This document shows positions 41,948-51,158 of a stretch of DNA of 64,000 nucleotides, piece after piece. A program made the translations under genes and the position numbers. Below the pieces are notes generated by a model. It was not told the DNA's origin and made no database searches. It was given only the letters and a program-made list of their open reading frames with translations. The stretch's first letter is position 1. Each line of letters opens with the position of its first letter. The DNA comes from Paraburkholderia sp. CNPSo 3272 (GTDB lineage Bacteria > Pseudomonadota > Gammaproteobacteria > Burkholderiales > Burkholderiaceae), in assembly GCF_024206495.1 (NCBI RefSeq), contig NZ_JAMBPQ010000023.1, positions 1 to 64,000 on the forward strand. The letters run 5' to 3'.

Positions 41948-43447
41948 TCAGGCGCCGCACATGGCGACTCGGTTGCGCCCGCGCGCTTTCGCGTCGTACA
42001 GCGCCTGATCCGCCGCCTTGATGACCTGCGTGACATCGACATCCTGGTCCGGCGACCAGCTCGCGGAGCCGATGCTCGCCGTGACGCGCCCGTACTCGCT
42101 GCCCGCATGCTCGATCGCGAGTTCGCTGATCGCGTGGCGGATCTTCTCGGCGATCGCGCAGGCGCCTTCCAGCAGCGTATCGGGCAGCACGACGATGAAC
42201 TCTTCGCCGCCGTAGCGGGCGGCGGTGTCGGCGGGCCGGCGGATGTTTTCGCCGATGCAGCGCGCCACGGCGGCGAGCGCGTCGTCGCCGGCCTGATGGC
42301 CGTACTGGTCGTTATAGGCCTTGAAGCGGTCGATATCGACGAACAGCAGCGAGAACACGCTGCGCGCGCGCCTGGCGCGCCGCCACTCCTGTTCGAGGAT
42401 TTCGCCGAGCGTGCGGCGATTGTTCAGCCCCGTGAGGCTGTCGGTGCGCGCGAGCAGCTGCAGTTCCGACTCGGCGCGCATTCTGCGCCGCAACTGCGTA
42501 GCGAGCACGAACGAGAGGGCGACGAAGCCGATGGCGAAGGTGCCCATGAGCGTGCCGATGGTCAGCGCGCGCCGCCGCCACGCGGCGTAGATATCGGGTT
42601 CGGCTTCCGCCACCATGATGATGAGCGGCTGGCGCGGGAAATTGCGAAAAAAATACATTCGGCGCACGCCGTCGATCGACGACGTGTCCGGAAAACTGCC
42701 TTCCTGCGCAGTCAGAAAGTGGCGGAAGGTACTCGCGTTGCGGATGTTGCGTCCGACCACGGCCGGATCGTAGGGCTGGCGCATGATCATCGTGCCGTCC
42801 TGCGCGATCAGCGAAATCGCCCCGTGGCGGCCGAGCGAGAGCCCGGCGAACAGCTGGTGAAAATACTCGAGGTTAATGGCGATCATGACGATGCCGGCGA
42901 ACGACCCGTCGGGATGCGAAAGCCTGCGGCTCAGCGCAATGCTGGGCGCGCCGTTGCGCAGGCGCGAATGGTAGGGCGCACTGACGTAGAGGCCGGCATG
43001 GGGATTGTCGCGCTGCGCCGTAAAGTAGTCGCGGTCGGCGAAATTGGCCTTGAGCGGCGCGCCGGTAGCCGAATTCATGACGACGTTGCCCGCTTCGTCG
43101 AGCACGAGTATCGAGCCCAGATATCTGGCGGTAATGGCGTGGTCGAACAGCAACTCGCTGCGCAGCGGCGTGGGCAGTGCCATGACGTCGGGCCGGCCGA
43201 TGCCGTCGACCACCGCCTGCAGCGAGAGTTCGTAAAGCTCCAGGTTGCGCTCGATATCGCGTTCGGCAATGAGCGCGACGTTGCGCGAGTTCTCCCTGGC
43301 GCGCTCCAGGGCGTCGTGGCGGCTCTCGTAGAGCACCGTCGCGCAGAGCGACGCCATGATGAAGGCGACCGCCAGGCTGCCATAGAAAATGGCGCGCGGC
43401 TCAGTGAGCCATCTGAGCAGGTTAGCGCTGGTGAACGCTGGCCGCAT
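41948..43447 (-). CDS. Membrane diguanylate cyclase with periplasmic Cache sensor
   Basis: 499 residues from ATG 43447. Two helices (about 20-40 and 295-320) flank a periplasmic double-Cache/PDC sensor (ISLIAQDGTMIMRQPYDP is typical). The cytoplasmic GGDEF domain has the active GGEEF motif and an inhibitory RxxD site as RPAD five residues before it, so it should make c-di-GMP with product inhibition. Its coding sequence begins 26 bp inside the preceding gene, implying translational coupling. The longer ATG start at 43483 would increase the overlap to 62 bp. Confidence 0.9.
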   Translation of the reverse strand: MRPAFTSANLLRWLTEPRAIFYGSLAVAFIMASLCATVLYESRHDALERARENSRNVALIAERDIERNLELYELSLQAVVDGIGRPDVMALPTPLRSELLFDHAITARYLGSILVLDEAGNVVMNSATGAPLKANFADRDYFTAQRDNPHAGLYVSAPYHSRLRNGAPSIALSRRLSHPDGSFAGIVMIAINLEYFHQLFAGLSLGRHGAISLIAQDGTMIMRQPYDPAVVGRNIRNASTFRHFLTAQEGSFPDTSSIDGVRRMYFFRNFPRQPLIIMVAEAEPDIYAAWRRRALTIGTLMGTFAIGFVALSFVLATQLRRRMRAESELQLLARTDSLTGLNNRRTLGEILEQEWRRARRARSVFSLLFVDIDRFKAYNDQYGHQAGDDALAAVARCIGENIRRPADTAARYGGEEFIVVLPDTLLEGACAIAEKIRHAISELAIEHAGSEYGRVTASIGSASWSPDQDVDVTQVIKAADQALYDAKARGRNRVAMCGA

Positions 43448-46172
43448 GGCTCGCTTCCAGGTAAGACTGCGCGCTCGCGGCATCCACAGGGCGTGAGAAC
43501 CAGTAGCCCTGCGCCTCGTTGCAGCCGTTCTCGATCAGGAATTCCAGTTGCCGCAGCGTTTCCACGCCTTCGGCCACCACCCGCATGCCGAGCGTATGGC
43601 CGAGCGTGAGCACGGCCTTCACGATGACCTCGTCGGCGCGCGAATGGCCAATGCCCTTCACGAACGACATGTCGAGCTTGAGGCGATCTGGCATGAAACT
43701 GCGAATGTAGCCGAGACTCGAGTAGCCCGAGCCGAAGTCGTCGATGGCGACCGAGAGCCCCATCTCGCGCAGGGCGCGCAGCGTGGCGAGCGAACGGGGC
43801 GCCATGAGCACGCCTTCGGTAATCTCCAGTTCGATATTGCGCGGGCTCACGCCGGTGCGCGCGAGCGTTTCGGCCATCATCGCGGGCAAATCCGCACGCA
43901 CGAACTGGACCGGCGAAACGTTGACCGAAACGACGATGTCCGGGTGCTCGCGCGCCCACTCGCGGGCCTGGCGGCAGGCCGCATCGAACACGAACTCGCC
44001 GATCTGCACGATCAGCCCGTTTTCCTCGGCGAGCGGCACGAACAGCGCCGGGCTCACCTGGCCGCGCTCCGCTTCGTGCCAGCGCACGAGCGCCTCGAAA
44101 CCCATCGTCTCGCCCGTTATCGGATTGACTCTCGGCTGCCACGCAACGGCAAACGCGCGCGACGCCACGGCAAACCGCAACGCCTGCGCGAGGCTCGCCC
44201 GCTCAAGGTTCTGCATGGCGATGGCCATGTCGAAAACCTGCATGCTGCCCGGCCCAGCCGACTTGGCGCGGTACATGGCGGAGTCGGCGTACTTGAGCAG
44301 CGAGTCGGGATCGCTCGAATGATCGGGGAACACGGCGAGGCCGACACAGGCGAGCGGCACGATGACCTTGTTGCCGATCAGCAGGCCATGTGTCAAGGAT
44401 TCCTGCATTCTTGCCGCAGCGGCGACGAAGTGATCGACGCTGCCCCGGCCATACAGCACGGCGACGAACTCGTCGCCCGCATAGCGCGACACCATCTCGC
44501 CGGGAGCAATATTGGCGGACAGGCGGCGCGCGACTTCGCACAGCACCTCGTCGCCCGCGGTATGGCCGAGCGAGTCGTTGACTTCCTTGAAATTGTCGAG
44601 GTCGATGAACACCAGCGCGAACTTCTGCTGCGCGTCGAGCGCCGTTCTGACCAGTTCGCGCAATCGCGCCTTGAGGCCGAGCCGGTTCGGCAGATGCGTG
44701 AGCGAGTCTTCGTTGGCCTGCAGGCGCAACTGCTCCTGATAACGGATGCGCTCGGAAACGTCGTTGAACACGGTCACGCAGTGCGTTGGACGATTGCGCT
44801 CGTCGAGCACAGGTGCGACATGCAGCTCGATCCAGTAGGGCGAGCCGTCGGCCCGGCAGCATTTGAGCAGACCTTCGCCTTCGCGCTCCGATTGCATGGC
44901 ACTGCGAACGGTATGGGCATCGGCGGACGATTTATCGCAATCGAACATGTCCCAATGCCCCATGCCATTCGCCGTAGCCACGGGGCGGCCGGTGATGCGC
45001 TCGAACGCCGCGTTGGCGTACGTGATGATGCTCTCGCCGTCGATCTTTTGCGAAATGATCACGGCGTTTCTCGAGGCCTCCAGTGCCCGGCTGCGGATGC
45101 GCAAATGCTCTCTCGCCTCTTCGTGGGCCGTGACGTCGTGCGCGGTGATGAAGCACGCGTCCTGACCCGCATAGTCCAGCAAATGCCACGCGATATCGAC
45201 GTGGATCACTTCTCCGTTGATGCGCACGTGCCTGCGCACGCCGCCTGCTCCGCTTTGCGCCCCGGAATTGACGTAGCCGTGCAGGTCGCGGCGGAACGCA
45301 CCGGTTTCGGCCTGCGGGCGAAGCTGCTCGACCGACATGCCCCTGAGTTGCTGAAGGCTCGCACCGTATTGGCGCTGGGCCGCGGCGTTGGCGGTGAGGA
45401 TCGCATAGGAGCGCACATCGAAAATGAGCATCGCAACCGGATGCTGCTCGAAGTACTCGCGAAAGCGCCGCTCCGCCTCGAGCGCGACGATCTTCGCGGC
45501 GCTGCGCGAAAGCGCCGCGCGATGGCTCGTAAACAACGTGAAGAGCAGCAGCAATGCGCCGGCTGTCGCGGTGCCGATCAGCGAGATCTTTTGCCGCGCG
45601 AGCTGCGCCTGCGCGCCGAACTGCACGACCTTGATCTGCTCGCGCTGCTCGGAGCGCAGTTCGGTGAGCAGCGACATGATGGAGCTGAGCGTTTCGTTCG
45701 CGCGCTGCATCAGGGCGGGGTCGAGCCTCGCGCCCGCGTCTGCGAGCGCGATATTGCGCGCGGCCGCGTCGAGCTGCTCGGGCCAGAGGGCGCTCAACTG
45801 CCGCAACTGGCGGATCGTGCGCTCGTTGCGCGGCGCGCCGGCAAAGTCTTGCTCGAGCTGGTCGTAAATGCCGGCTACGACCGCGGCCCGCTTGATCGGC
45901 CACGCGCGCGACGTATAGCCCGCCGTGCCCACGCCTTTGAGGAAGTCCGTATTCGCCGCGATATGCAGCGTGAGCAGGGCTTCGAGTTCCGACGTAATGT
46001 TCAGTTCCTGACGAAGCCGCGAGTCGGCCGTGCCGCGCGACAGGTTCGCGCTCAGTATCGCGCCGATTGCCACGCATACGATCAGCGCCACGGCCAGCGC
46101 TACGGCAACGCCCTTGCCGGGCGCACGGGACGGTGCCTGTGGAGGGGTTCCGGATATTTCAGCTACGTTCAT
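43422..46172 (-). CDS. CHASE3-PAS-PAS-GGDEF-EAL protein with variant cyclase motif
   Basis: About 916 residues from ATG 46172. A helix (about 20-42), a helical periplasmic CHASE3-like domain (50-190) and a second helix (198-218) precede two PAS domains (235-355 and 365-478), then GGDEF and EAL. The cyclase signature reads AGDEF instead of GGDEF and there is no RxxD site, so it may be weak or serve as a GTP sensor. The EAL domain is intact (EALVRW, DDFGSGYSS, VAEGVET). A phosphodiesterase is therefore co-expressed with the cyclase that overlaps its 3' end, giving opposite activities in one transcript. Confidence 0.9.
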   Translation of the reverse strand: MNVAEISGTPPQAPSRAPGKGVAVALAVALIVCVAIGAILSANLSRGTADSRLRQELNITSELEALLTLHIAANTDFLKGVGTAGYTSRAWPIKRAAVVAGIYDQLEQDFAGAPRNERTIRQLRQLSALWPEQLDAAARNIALADAGARLDPALMQRANETLSSIMSLLTELRSEQREQIKVVQFGAQAQLARQKISLIGTATAGALLLLFTLFTSHRAALSRSAAKIVALEAERRFREYFEQHPVAMLIFDVRSYAILTANAAAQRQYGASLQQLRGMSVEQLRPQAETGAFRRDLHGYVNSGAQSGAGGVRRHVRINGEVIHVDIAWHLLDYAGQDACFITAHDVTAHEEAREHLRIRSRALEASRNAVIISQKIDGESIITYANAAFERITGRPVATANGMGHWDMFDCDKSSADAHTVRSAMQSEREGEGLLKCCRADGSPYWIELHVAPVLDERNRPTHCVTVFNDVSERIRYQEQLRLQANEDSLTHLPNRLGLKARLRELVRTALDAQQKFALVFIDLDNFKEVNDSLGHTAGDEVLCEVARRLSANIAPGEMVSRYAGDEFVAVLYGRGSVDHFVAAAARMQESLTHGLLIGNKVIVPLACVGLAVFPDHSSDPDSLLKYADSAMYRAKSAGPGSMQVFDMAIAMQNLERASLAQALRFAVASRAFAVAWQPRVNPITGETMGFEALVRWHEAERGQVSPALFVPLAEENGLIVQIGEFVFDAACRQAREWAREHPDIVVSVNVSPVQFVRADLPAMMAETLARTGVSPRNIELEITEGVLMAPRSLATLRALREMGLSVAIDDFGSGYSSLGYIRSFMPDRLKLDMSFVKGIGHSRADEVIVKAVLTLGHTLGMRVVAEGVETLRQLEFLIENGCNEAQGYWFSRPVDAASAQSYLEASHAASVHQR

Positions 46173-46550
46173 CGCCACGCAACGCGATTGGGCACATCGC
46201 CACTCGCGCCGCGTTGCTCGGCCGCAGTGGGCAGGTTACTGGTGAAGGCACCGGCATCAGCGCGGCAGGCGGGCAGAGGGGCCATGTGTTCGAGGCATGC
46301 AGACCGCGAAAGCACGGCAAGGCCGTGATCGGTCGCTTCTGTCTGAATAACGGGTATTACGCGTGCCTCTTTGATTGGTGTTTTTACCTAGATACCTGGA
46401 TGTTGGCGCTACGCGTGGGACACGCATCCTGAACGCATTTGGCGCCCGTGTTTCAATACGCTCGTGGCGTAAAGGGATCGCTCGGTCCGCCGTTTTTATC
46501 CTCGCTTCTGCCCCTCGTTTTTTCCCCTGTCACCCGTTCAAGGGACTCTC
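46173..46550. other. Divergent promoter region before dhaK
   Basis: About 380 bp between the c-di-GMP protein gene and the dihydroxyacetone kinase gene, which face away from each other. A small hairpin, CACGGC with GCCGTG, lies near 46311-46326. No gene or clear operator is visible. Confidence 0.4.
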
Positions 46551-48272
46551 ATGAAGAAACTCGTCAACGATCCGTCGTCAGTCGTGCGCGAAATGCTCGA
46601 GGGCATTGCGCGCACCGCGCCGCATGTCGCCGTGCTCGGCGACGAGAACGTGCTAGTTCGCAATCCGCTGCCCAGCCCGGCCGAGCGCGCCGTCGCCGTG
46701 ATTTCGGGTGGCGGCAGCGGCCACGAGCCCGCGCATGGCGGTTATGTCGGACAAGGCATGCTCACCGCCGCCGTGTGCGGCGAGGTGTTCACGTCGCCTT
46801 CCACCGACGCCGTGCTGGCCGCGATTCGCGCGAGCGCGGGTCCGAACGGCGCGCTGCTCATCGTGAAGAACTACACGGGGGACCGGCTCAATTTCGGCCT
46901 CGCGGCCGAACTGGCGCGAGCCGAGGGCATTCCGGTCGAAATCGTCATCGTGGCCGATGACGTGTCGCTGCGCGGGCATACGGAGCGCAATCAGCGGCGG
47001 GGCATTGCGGGGACTGTGCTCGTGCACAAGATCGCGGGCGCGGCGGCGGCGCGCGGCGACGCGCTGGGCCTCGTGGCCGCGATTGCGCGCGGCGTGGCCG
47101 AAAATCTCGGCACGATGGGCGTGGCGCTCGACGGCTGCACGCTGCCGGGCGCGGAGCAAGCCGGCTTTCGCCTCGCCGACGATGAAATCGAGCTCGGCAT
47201 GGGCATCCACGGCGAGAAAGGCGTGGAGCGCACGGTGCCGATGGCGGCCGGCGAATTGACTCAGACGCTGCTCGCCAACATCGTCGAAGACCTGGCGTTG
47301 AAAGGCGGCGAGCGTGTGGCGCTGCTCGTGAACGGACTGGGCGCGACACCCGCGATGGAACTGGCGATCATCATGCGCGATGCATTCGAGGGCCTGAATC
47401 GGCGTCATGTGACGGTCGAGCGGGCGTGGACCGGCACGTTTCTCTCGGCGCTCGACATGCCGGGCTGTTCGATCTCCGTGCTGCGGCTGGACGATGCGAA
47501 GCTGGCGCTGCTCGACGCCGCTACCGAAGCGCGCGCTTGGCCCGGCGTCGGCACGGTCAACCGGCGAATCCGCATCGAGCCGGCGCATTCGGCAGCGGAT
47601 ACGCCCGCGCAGGCGAACCCTGAGCCTGCGGACGCGGCGAGCGTGGCGTGGGCACAGCGTTTGAAGCCCGCGCTCGATGCCGTTGCGCACGCATTGATCG
47701 AGAACGAAGCGCTGTTCACGGACCTCGATTCCCGAGCCGGCGACGGCGATCTGGGCGCGAGCATGCAGCGCGCCGCCCAGGCCATGCTCGCCGTGCCGCA
47801 AGGCGCGCTCGGCTCGCCGGGCCGCGCGCTCGCTGCGCTCGGCACGGCATTGCGCCGCGCGATAGCGGGCAGTTCCGGGCCGTTCTACGCAACGGCGCTG
47901 CTGCGCGCCTCGCGCACGCTAGGCGGGAAAGCGCAGCCCGACGCGCGGGACTGGGCCGCCGCCATGCGCGGCGCGGCGGAGGCGATCGGCGAACTGGGCG
48001 GCGCGAAGCCCGGCGACCGCACGATGCTCGATGCGCTCGTACCCGCCGTCGATGCGCTGGAAAGCGCCTTGAAGTCGGCGCTCCCCGTGGGCGAGGCGTG
48101 GGCGCAGGCGGTGATCGCCGCGCAGTCCGGTGCGAAAAGCACGGCGCAAATGACGCCGCGCGCGGGCCGGGCAAGCTATCTCGGCGCGCGCGCGATCGGG
48201 ACGCCCGATGGCGGGGCGGCGGTGGTGGCGTGCTGGCTGAAGGCGCTGCAGCCGCATATCGGCGCGGCGTGA
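46551..48272 (+). CDS. ATP-dependent dihydroxyacetone kinase (DhaK-DhaL fusion)
   Basis: A 573-residue cytoplasmic kinase that phosphorylates dihydroxyacetone (or a related triose or sugar) with ATP. The DhaK domain (1-330) has the substrate loop GGGSGHEPAHGGYVG (53-67) and the covalent-binding His H220 in GMGIHGEKGVER. After a short Ala/Pro linker, the DhaL domain (about 365-573) carries the Mg-ATP motif LDSRAGDGDLG and the closing ASYLGARAIGTPDGGA. The fusion indicates the ATP-dependent type, not the PTS type. AAGGGA precedes ATG 46551. It converges with an SDR gene. Confidence 0.93.
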   Translation: MKKLVNDPSSVVREMLEGIARTAPHVAVLGDENVLVRNPLPSPAERAVAVISGGGSGHEPAHGGYVGQGMLTAAVCGEVFTSPSTDAVLAAIRASAGPNGALLIVKNYTGDRLNFGLAAELARAEGIPVEIVIVADDVSLRGHTERNQRRGIAGTVLVHKIAGAAAARGDALGLVAAIARGVAENLGTMGVALDGCTLPGAEQAGFRLADDEIELGMGIHGEKGVERTVPMAAGELTQTLLANIVEDLALKGGERVALLVNGLGATPAMELAIIMRDAFEGLNRRHVTVERAWTGTFLSALDMPGCSISVLRLDDAKLALLDAATEARAWPGVGTVNRRIRIEPAHSAADTPAQANPEPADAASVAWAQRLKPALDAVAHALIENEALFTDLDSRAGDGDLGASMQRAAQAMLAVPQGALGSPGRALAALGTALRRAIAGSSGPFYATALLRASRTLGGKAQPDARDWAAAMRGAAEAIGELGGAKPGDRTMLDALVPAVDALESALKSALPVGEAWAQAVIAAQSGAKSTAQMTPRAGRASYLGARAIGTPDGGAAVVACWLKALQPHIGAA

Positions 48273-48347
48273 GGCAGCGGCGCGAAATCGGCGGCCCGCA
48301 TCAGTGTATGCGAGCGGCCTCTGGCCTGGGCGGCGGCGCAACGAGCA

Positions 48348-49103
48348 CTACGCCGCCGTGCGCCCGCCGTTCACGCGCAGCACTTCGCCCGTCATGAAGC
48401 TGGCCGCGCCGGAAGCGACGAAGCGGATCGCGTCGGCGATCTCCCCGGGGTTGCCGGCGCGCTTGAGCGGCACGCTTGCGAGCGAGGTCGCCTTGCGCTG
48501 CGGGTCGGGCATGAAGCGGTCGAGCATGGCGGTCTGCACGGGGCCGGGCGCCACGGCGTTCACGCGCACACCGAACGGCGCGGCTTCCAGTGCGGCCGAC
48601 TTCGTGAGGCCTTCCACGGCGTGCTTGCTCGCCACGTAGAGCGCGGCATTGGGCGCGCCGCGGGAGCCCATGGTCGACGAAACGTTGACGATGCTGCCGC
48701 TGCCCTGCGCCGTCATGGCGCGCAGTTCGTGCTTCATCGCGAGCAGCGTGCCGAGCACGTTCGCGTCGAACACGGCCGCGTAATTCTGCGGCGTTTGTTC
48801 GGTGATGGGGCCGGACTCGCCTTCGACGCCGGCCGAGTTGACAGCGATATCGATGCGGCCGAAACGTTCGATCGTGCGCTCGACCAGCGCGCGCACGTCG
48901 TCTTCCCGGCTGACGTCGGCGTGGATGTATTCGGCTTGTGCGCCGAGTTCGCGGAGTTCGTCCGCTAACGCGCGGCCGGGCTCCTCGCGGCGGCCGGAAA
49001 CGACCACGCGCGCCTTGTCGCGAGCGTAAGCGAGAGCGGTGGCGCGGCCGATGCCGGTCAACGCGCCGGTAATCAAAACGACAGGTTGGGTGCTGATGCT
49101 CAT
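48348..49103 (-). CDS. Short-chain dehydrogenase/reductase
   Basis: A 251-residue NAD(P)-dependent oxidoreductase from ATG 49103 (MSISTQPVVLITGALTGIGRA). It has the classical features: a TGxxxGIG-type nucleotide motif near residues 13-19, NSAG, catalytic Ser in VNVSSTMG, YxxxK as YVASK and a C-terminal VLRVNGGRTA. GRR after the second strand suggests NADP. The substrate is unknown. It diverges from the head of a LysR gene at 49263 that was presumably its regulator. Confidence 0.88.
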   Translation of the reverse strand: MSISTQPVVLITGALTGIGRATALAYARDKARVVVSGRREEPGRALADELRELGAQAEYIHADVSREDDVRALVERTIERFGRIDIAVNSAGVEGESGPITEQTPQNYAAVFDANVLGTLLAMKHELRAMTAQGSGSIVNVSSTMGSRGAPNAALYVASKHAVEGLTKSAALEAAPFGVRVNAVAPGPVQTAMLDRFMPDPQRKATSLASVPLKRAGNPGEIADAIRFVASGAASFMTGEVLRVNGGRTAA

Positions 49104-49262
49104 GGTATGGCTCCGTGAATGTTGTGCGAGTCGGGTCAGTCGCGGCCTGCGCGTCTTCTTCGACAAGCGTTGTGCCGAACTGTAGAGCGCGCTTGTGCGG
49201 CGGAAAAAGACTTTGTAGGCTTGCCGGCATACCCGCGAGGCATGGCGAGACTGGATCGCGCG

Positions 49263-49370
49263 ATGGAATTGCGGCATCTGCGGTATTTTGTGGCGGTGGC
49301 CGAAACCGGCAGCCTGACCGTCGCCGCGCAGCAGCGGCTGTTCACGTCGCAGCCCAAACTGTCGATATCG
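49263..49370 (+). pseudogene. LysR-family regulator, first ~36 codons only
   Basis: From ATG 49263 the frame gives MELRHLRYFVAVAETGSLTV, then AAQQRLFTSQPKLS, the canonical LysR DNA-binding start. SRQIRDLE should follow, but the sequence changes to ISGPVELTGRNG and runs on as non-LysR sequence into the next gene. Everything after the recognition helix is missing. It faces away from the SDR gene, the usual place for a LysR regulator. Confidence 0.8.
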
Positions 49371-49448
49371 GGCCCAGTCGAACTCACAGGTCGCAACGGC
49401 CTTGTGATGCGCTCATTGCGTCCTCATCAACCGAAGCAGGAGTCAGTC

Positions 49449-50438
49449 ATGTCCCGCACAGTCAGGTTTGCACAAGCAGGTGGCCCGGAAGTGCTGCAAT
49501 TCGTGGACGAACCGGTACGCGCCCCTGGCGCCGGCGAAGTTCGCATCGACGTGAAAGCCATTGGTCTGAATCGCGCGGAATCGATGTGGCGCGCCGACCA
49601 GTACATCGAGCCCGCACGCTTTCCGGCAGGACTCGGGTACGAAGCGGCCGGCATTGTCGAGGCGGTGGGCGAGGGGGTGGCCGGCATCGCACCGGGAGAC
49701 AAGGTCAACGTGATCCCGTCGTTTTCGATGAATCAGTACTTCACGTACGGAGAAAGCATCGTCGTGCCGGACTATGCAATCGTCAGGCATCCTGAATCGC
49801 TTTCGTTCGCGCAAGCCGCGTCGGTGTGGATGATGTTCGTCACCGCGTACGGCGCGCTGATCGAAGATGCGAAGGTGCGCGCCGGCGACTTTGTCGTCGT
49901 GCGGGCCGCGTCGAGCAGTGTCGGACTCGCGGCGATCCAGATAGCGAATTACGCGGGCGCGACTTCGATCGCGGTCACGCGTCACACCGCCAAGAAACAA
50001 CCGTTGCTCGACGCGGGCGCGGCGCACGTGGTCGTGACCGACGAGACGGATCTGCTGGACGAGATCATGCGCATTACCGGCGGCAAGGGGGCGCGTGTCG
50101 TTTTCGATCCGGTCGGTGGCCCAAGCTTCGCGAAGCTGATTTCGGCGCTGTCATTCCAGGGGATCGCGTATCTCTACGGCGCGCTCGATGAACGTGCCAC
50201 GACGCTGCCGGTGCTGGAGATGATCGCGAAGGTCGTGAGCGTGAAGGCCCACAACATCTGGCTCACGAGCGGCGACGCAGAGCGCCGCAAGGCCGCCGTG
50301 GAATACGTGTTAAAGGGACTCGAAAGCGGCGCTCTCAAGCCCGTTATCGATCGTACCTTCACGTTCGAACAGATCGTGGATGCGCACCGCTACCTCGAAA
50401 CCAATGGGCAGTTCGGCAAGATCGTGGTGACGGTGTAG
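49449..50438 (+). CDS. MDR-family zinc-independent reductase (quinone oxidoreductase-like)
   Basis: A 329-residue NADPH-dependent medium-chain reductase. There is a GroES-like N-terminal half (GAGEVRIDVKAIGLNRAESM, GYEAAGIVEAVGEGVAG) and a Rossmann half (VVVRAASSSVGLAAIQIANYAGA, where AASSSVG replaces the usual AAxGGVG). The structural-zinc cysteines are absent, which fits the quinone oxidoreductase branch. AGGAG lies seven bases before ATG 49449. It sits between a broken LysR gene and the tail of an SDR, so it is in a rearranged patch but looks intact itself. Confidence 0.88.
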   Translation: MSRTVRFAQAGGPEVLQFVDEPVRAPGAGEVRIDVKAIGLNRAESMWRADQYIEPARFPAGLGYEAAGIVEAVGEGVAGIAPGDKVNVIPSFSMNQYFTYGESIVVPDYAIVRHPESLSFAQAASVWMMFVTAYGALIEDAKVRAGDFVVVRAASSSVGLAAIQIANYAGATSIAVTRHTAKKQPLLDAGAAHVVVTDETDLLDEIMRITGGKGARVVFDPVGGPSFAKLISALSFQGIAYLYGALDERATTLPVLEMIAKVVSVKAHNIWLTSGDAERRKAAVEYVLKGLESGALKPVIDRTFTFEQIVDAHRYLETNGQFGKIVVTV

Positions 50439-50467
50439 CGTGGCTCGCGCGCAAGGAGTCCGGCTCT

Positions 50468-50512
50468 ATGACGGAGTCGAGTCTCACCATCGACGGCGGC
50501 ATGGCGCTGTGA
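50468..50512 (+). pseudogene. C-terminal tail of an SDR gene
   Basis: Fourteen codons read MTESSLTIDGGMAL and stop. SLTIDGGMAL is the standard ending of an SDR (strand G plus the last loop). No SDR sequence precedes it, so it is the last piece of a deleted gene, adjoining the MDR reductase. Confidence 0.6.
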
Positions 50513-50534
50513 GCCCGGCCGCCTTGCGGCGCGC

Positions 50535-51065
50535 CTAGAGCTTCATGCGTTGCAGCACACGGTCGTTGAGTACGAAGCGATGAAAGAGCGCCGCGGCCAC
50601 ATGCATGCAAATGAACGCGAACAGTACCCACGCGAGCACGCTGTGGACGTCGCCCATGGCGTGCCCGAACGACGAACCGGCAGGGGAGAGCGCGGGCAGC
50701 GGGATGGCGCCGAACAGCGTGACGTCCCACGCGCGCGACGAGGCGTTGATCCATCCGAGCAAGGGCACTGCGATGAGCAGCGCGTAGAGGCCGACATGCG
50801 TGAGGGCCGCCACGGCGCGCATGAACGGCGTCTGGTCGTCGGGCGGCGGGCGATGGGTGGCGCGCCAGAGCAGACGGCACACCATGGCGGCGAGGAGCGC
50901 CGTGCCGACGCCCAGATGCCACGCAATTTCACCCACGGGGCGCGTGTCGCGGTGCACATCGGGCATGGTCCAGCCGATCACGAACTGCGCCGCCACTAGT
51001 GCGACGACGAGCCAGTGAAGCAGGCGCGCAACGAGGTCGTAGCGCGAATCGGCGGCGATTTGCAT
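50535..51065 (-). CDS. Cytochrome b561
   Basis: A 176-residue inner-membrane protein with four predicted helices. Candidate b-heme ligands are H17 (RLLHWLVVALVAAQF), H50 (IAWHLGVG) and histidines in VHSVLAWVLFAFICMHVAAALFH. The bacterial cytochrome b561 family passes electrons from quinol to periplasmic partners, or oxidises superoxide as in E. coli CybB. No partner gene is adjacent. Confidence 0.88.
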   Translation of the reverse strand: MQIAADSRYDLVARLLHWLVVALVAAQFVIGWTMPDVHRDTRPVGEIAWHLGVGTALLAAMVCRLLWRATHRPPPDDQTPFMRAVAALTHVGLYALLIAVPLLGWINASSRAWDVTLFGAIPLPALSPAGSSFGHAMGDVHSVLAWVLFAFICMHVAAALFHRFVLNDRVLQRMKL

Positions 51066-51158
51066 GGGCGCTCCGTGCTGAGGAATGATCGGTCGAAAGC
51101 GGCGATTCTAGCGTGCCGAGATTAACGGATCATTAACTGCGCAACTTGCCGGTCCCCT

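Noticed and set aside
43548..46328. 926-residue open frame on the plus strand
   Set aside because: It is exactly antisense to the CHASE3-PAS-PAS-GGDEF-EAL gene; its Arg/His/Glu-rich composition and lack of domains mark it as a shadow.
49119..50438. Single 439-residue LysR-reductase fusion protein
   Set aside because: The LysR part ends after about 36 residues and the MDR gene has its own AGGAG site and ATG at 49449; the long frame is only accidental read-through.
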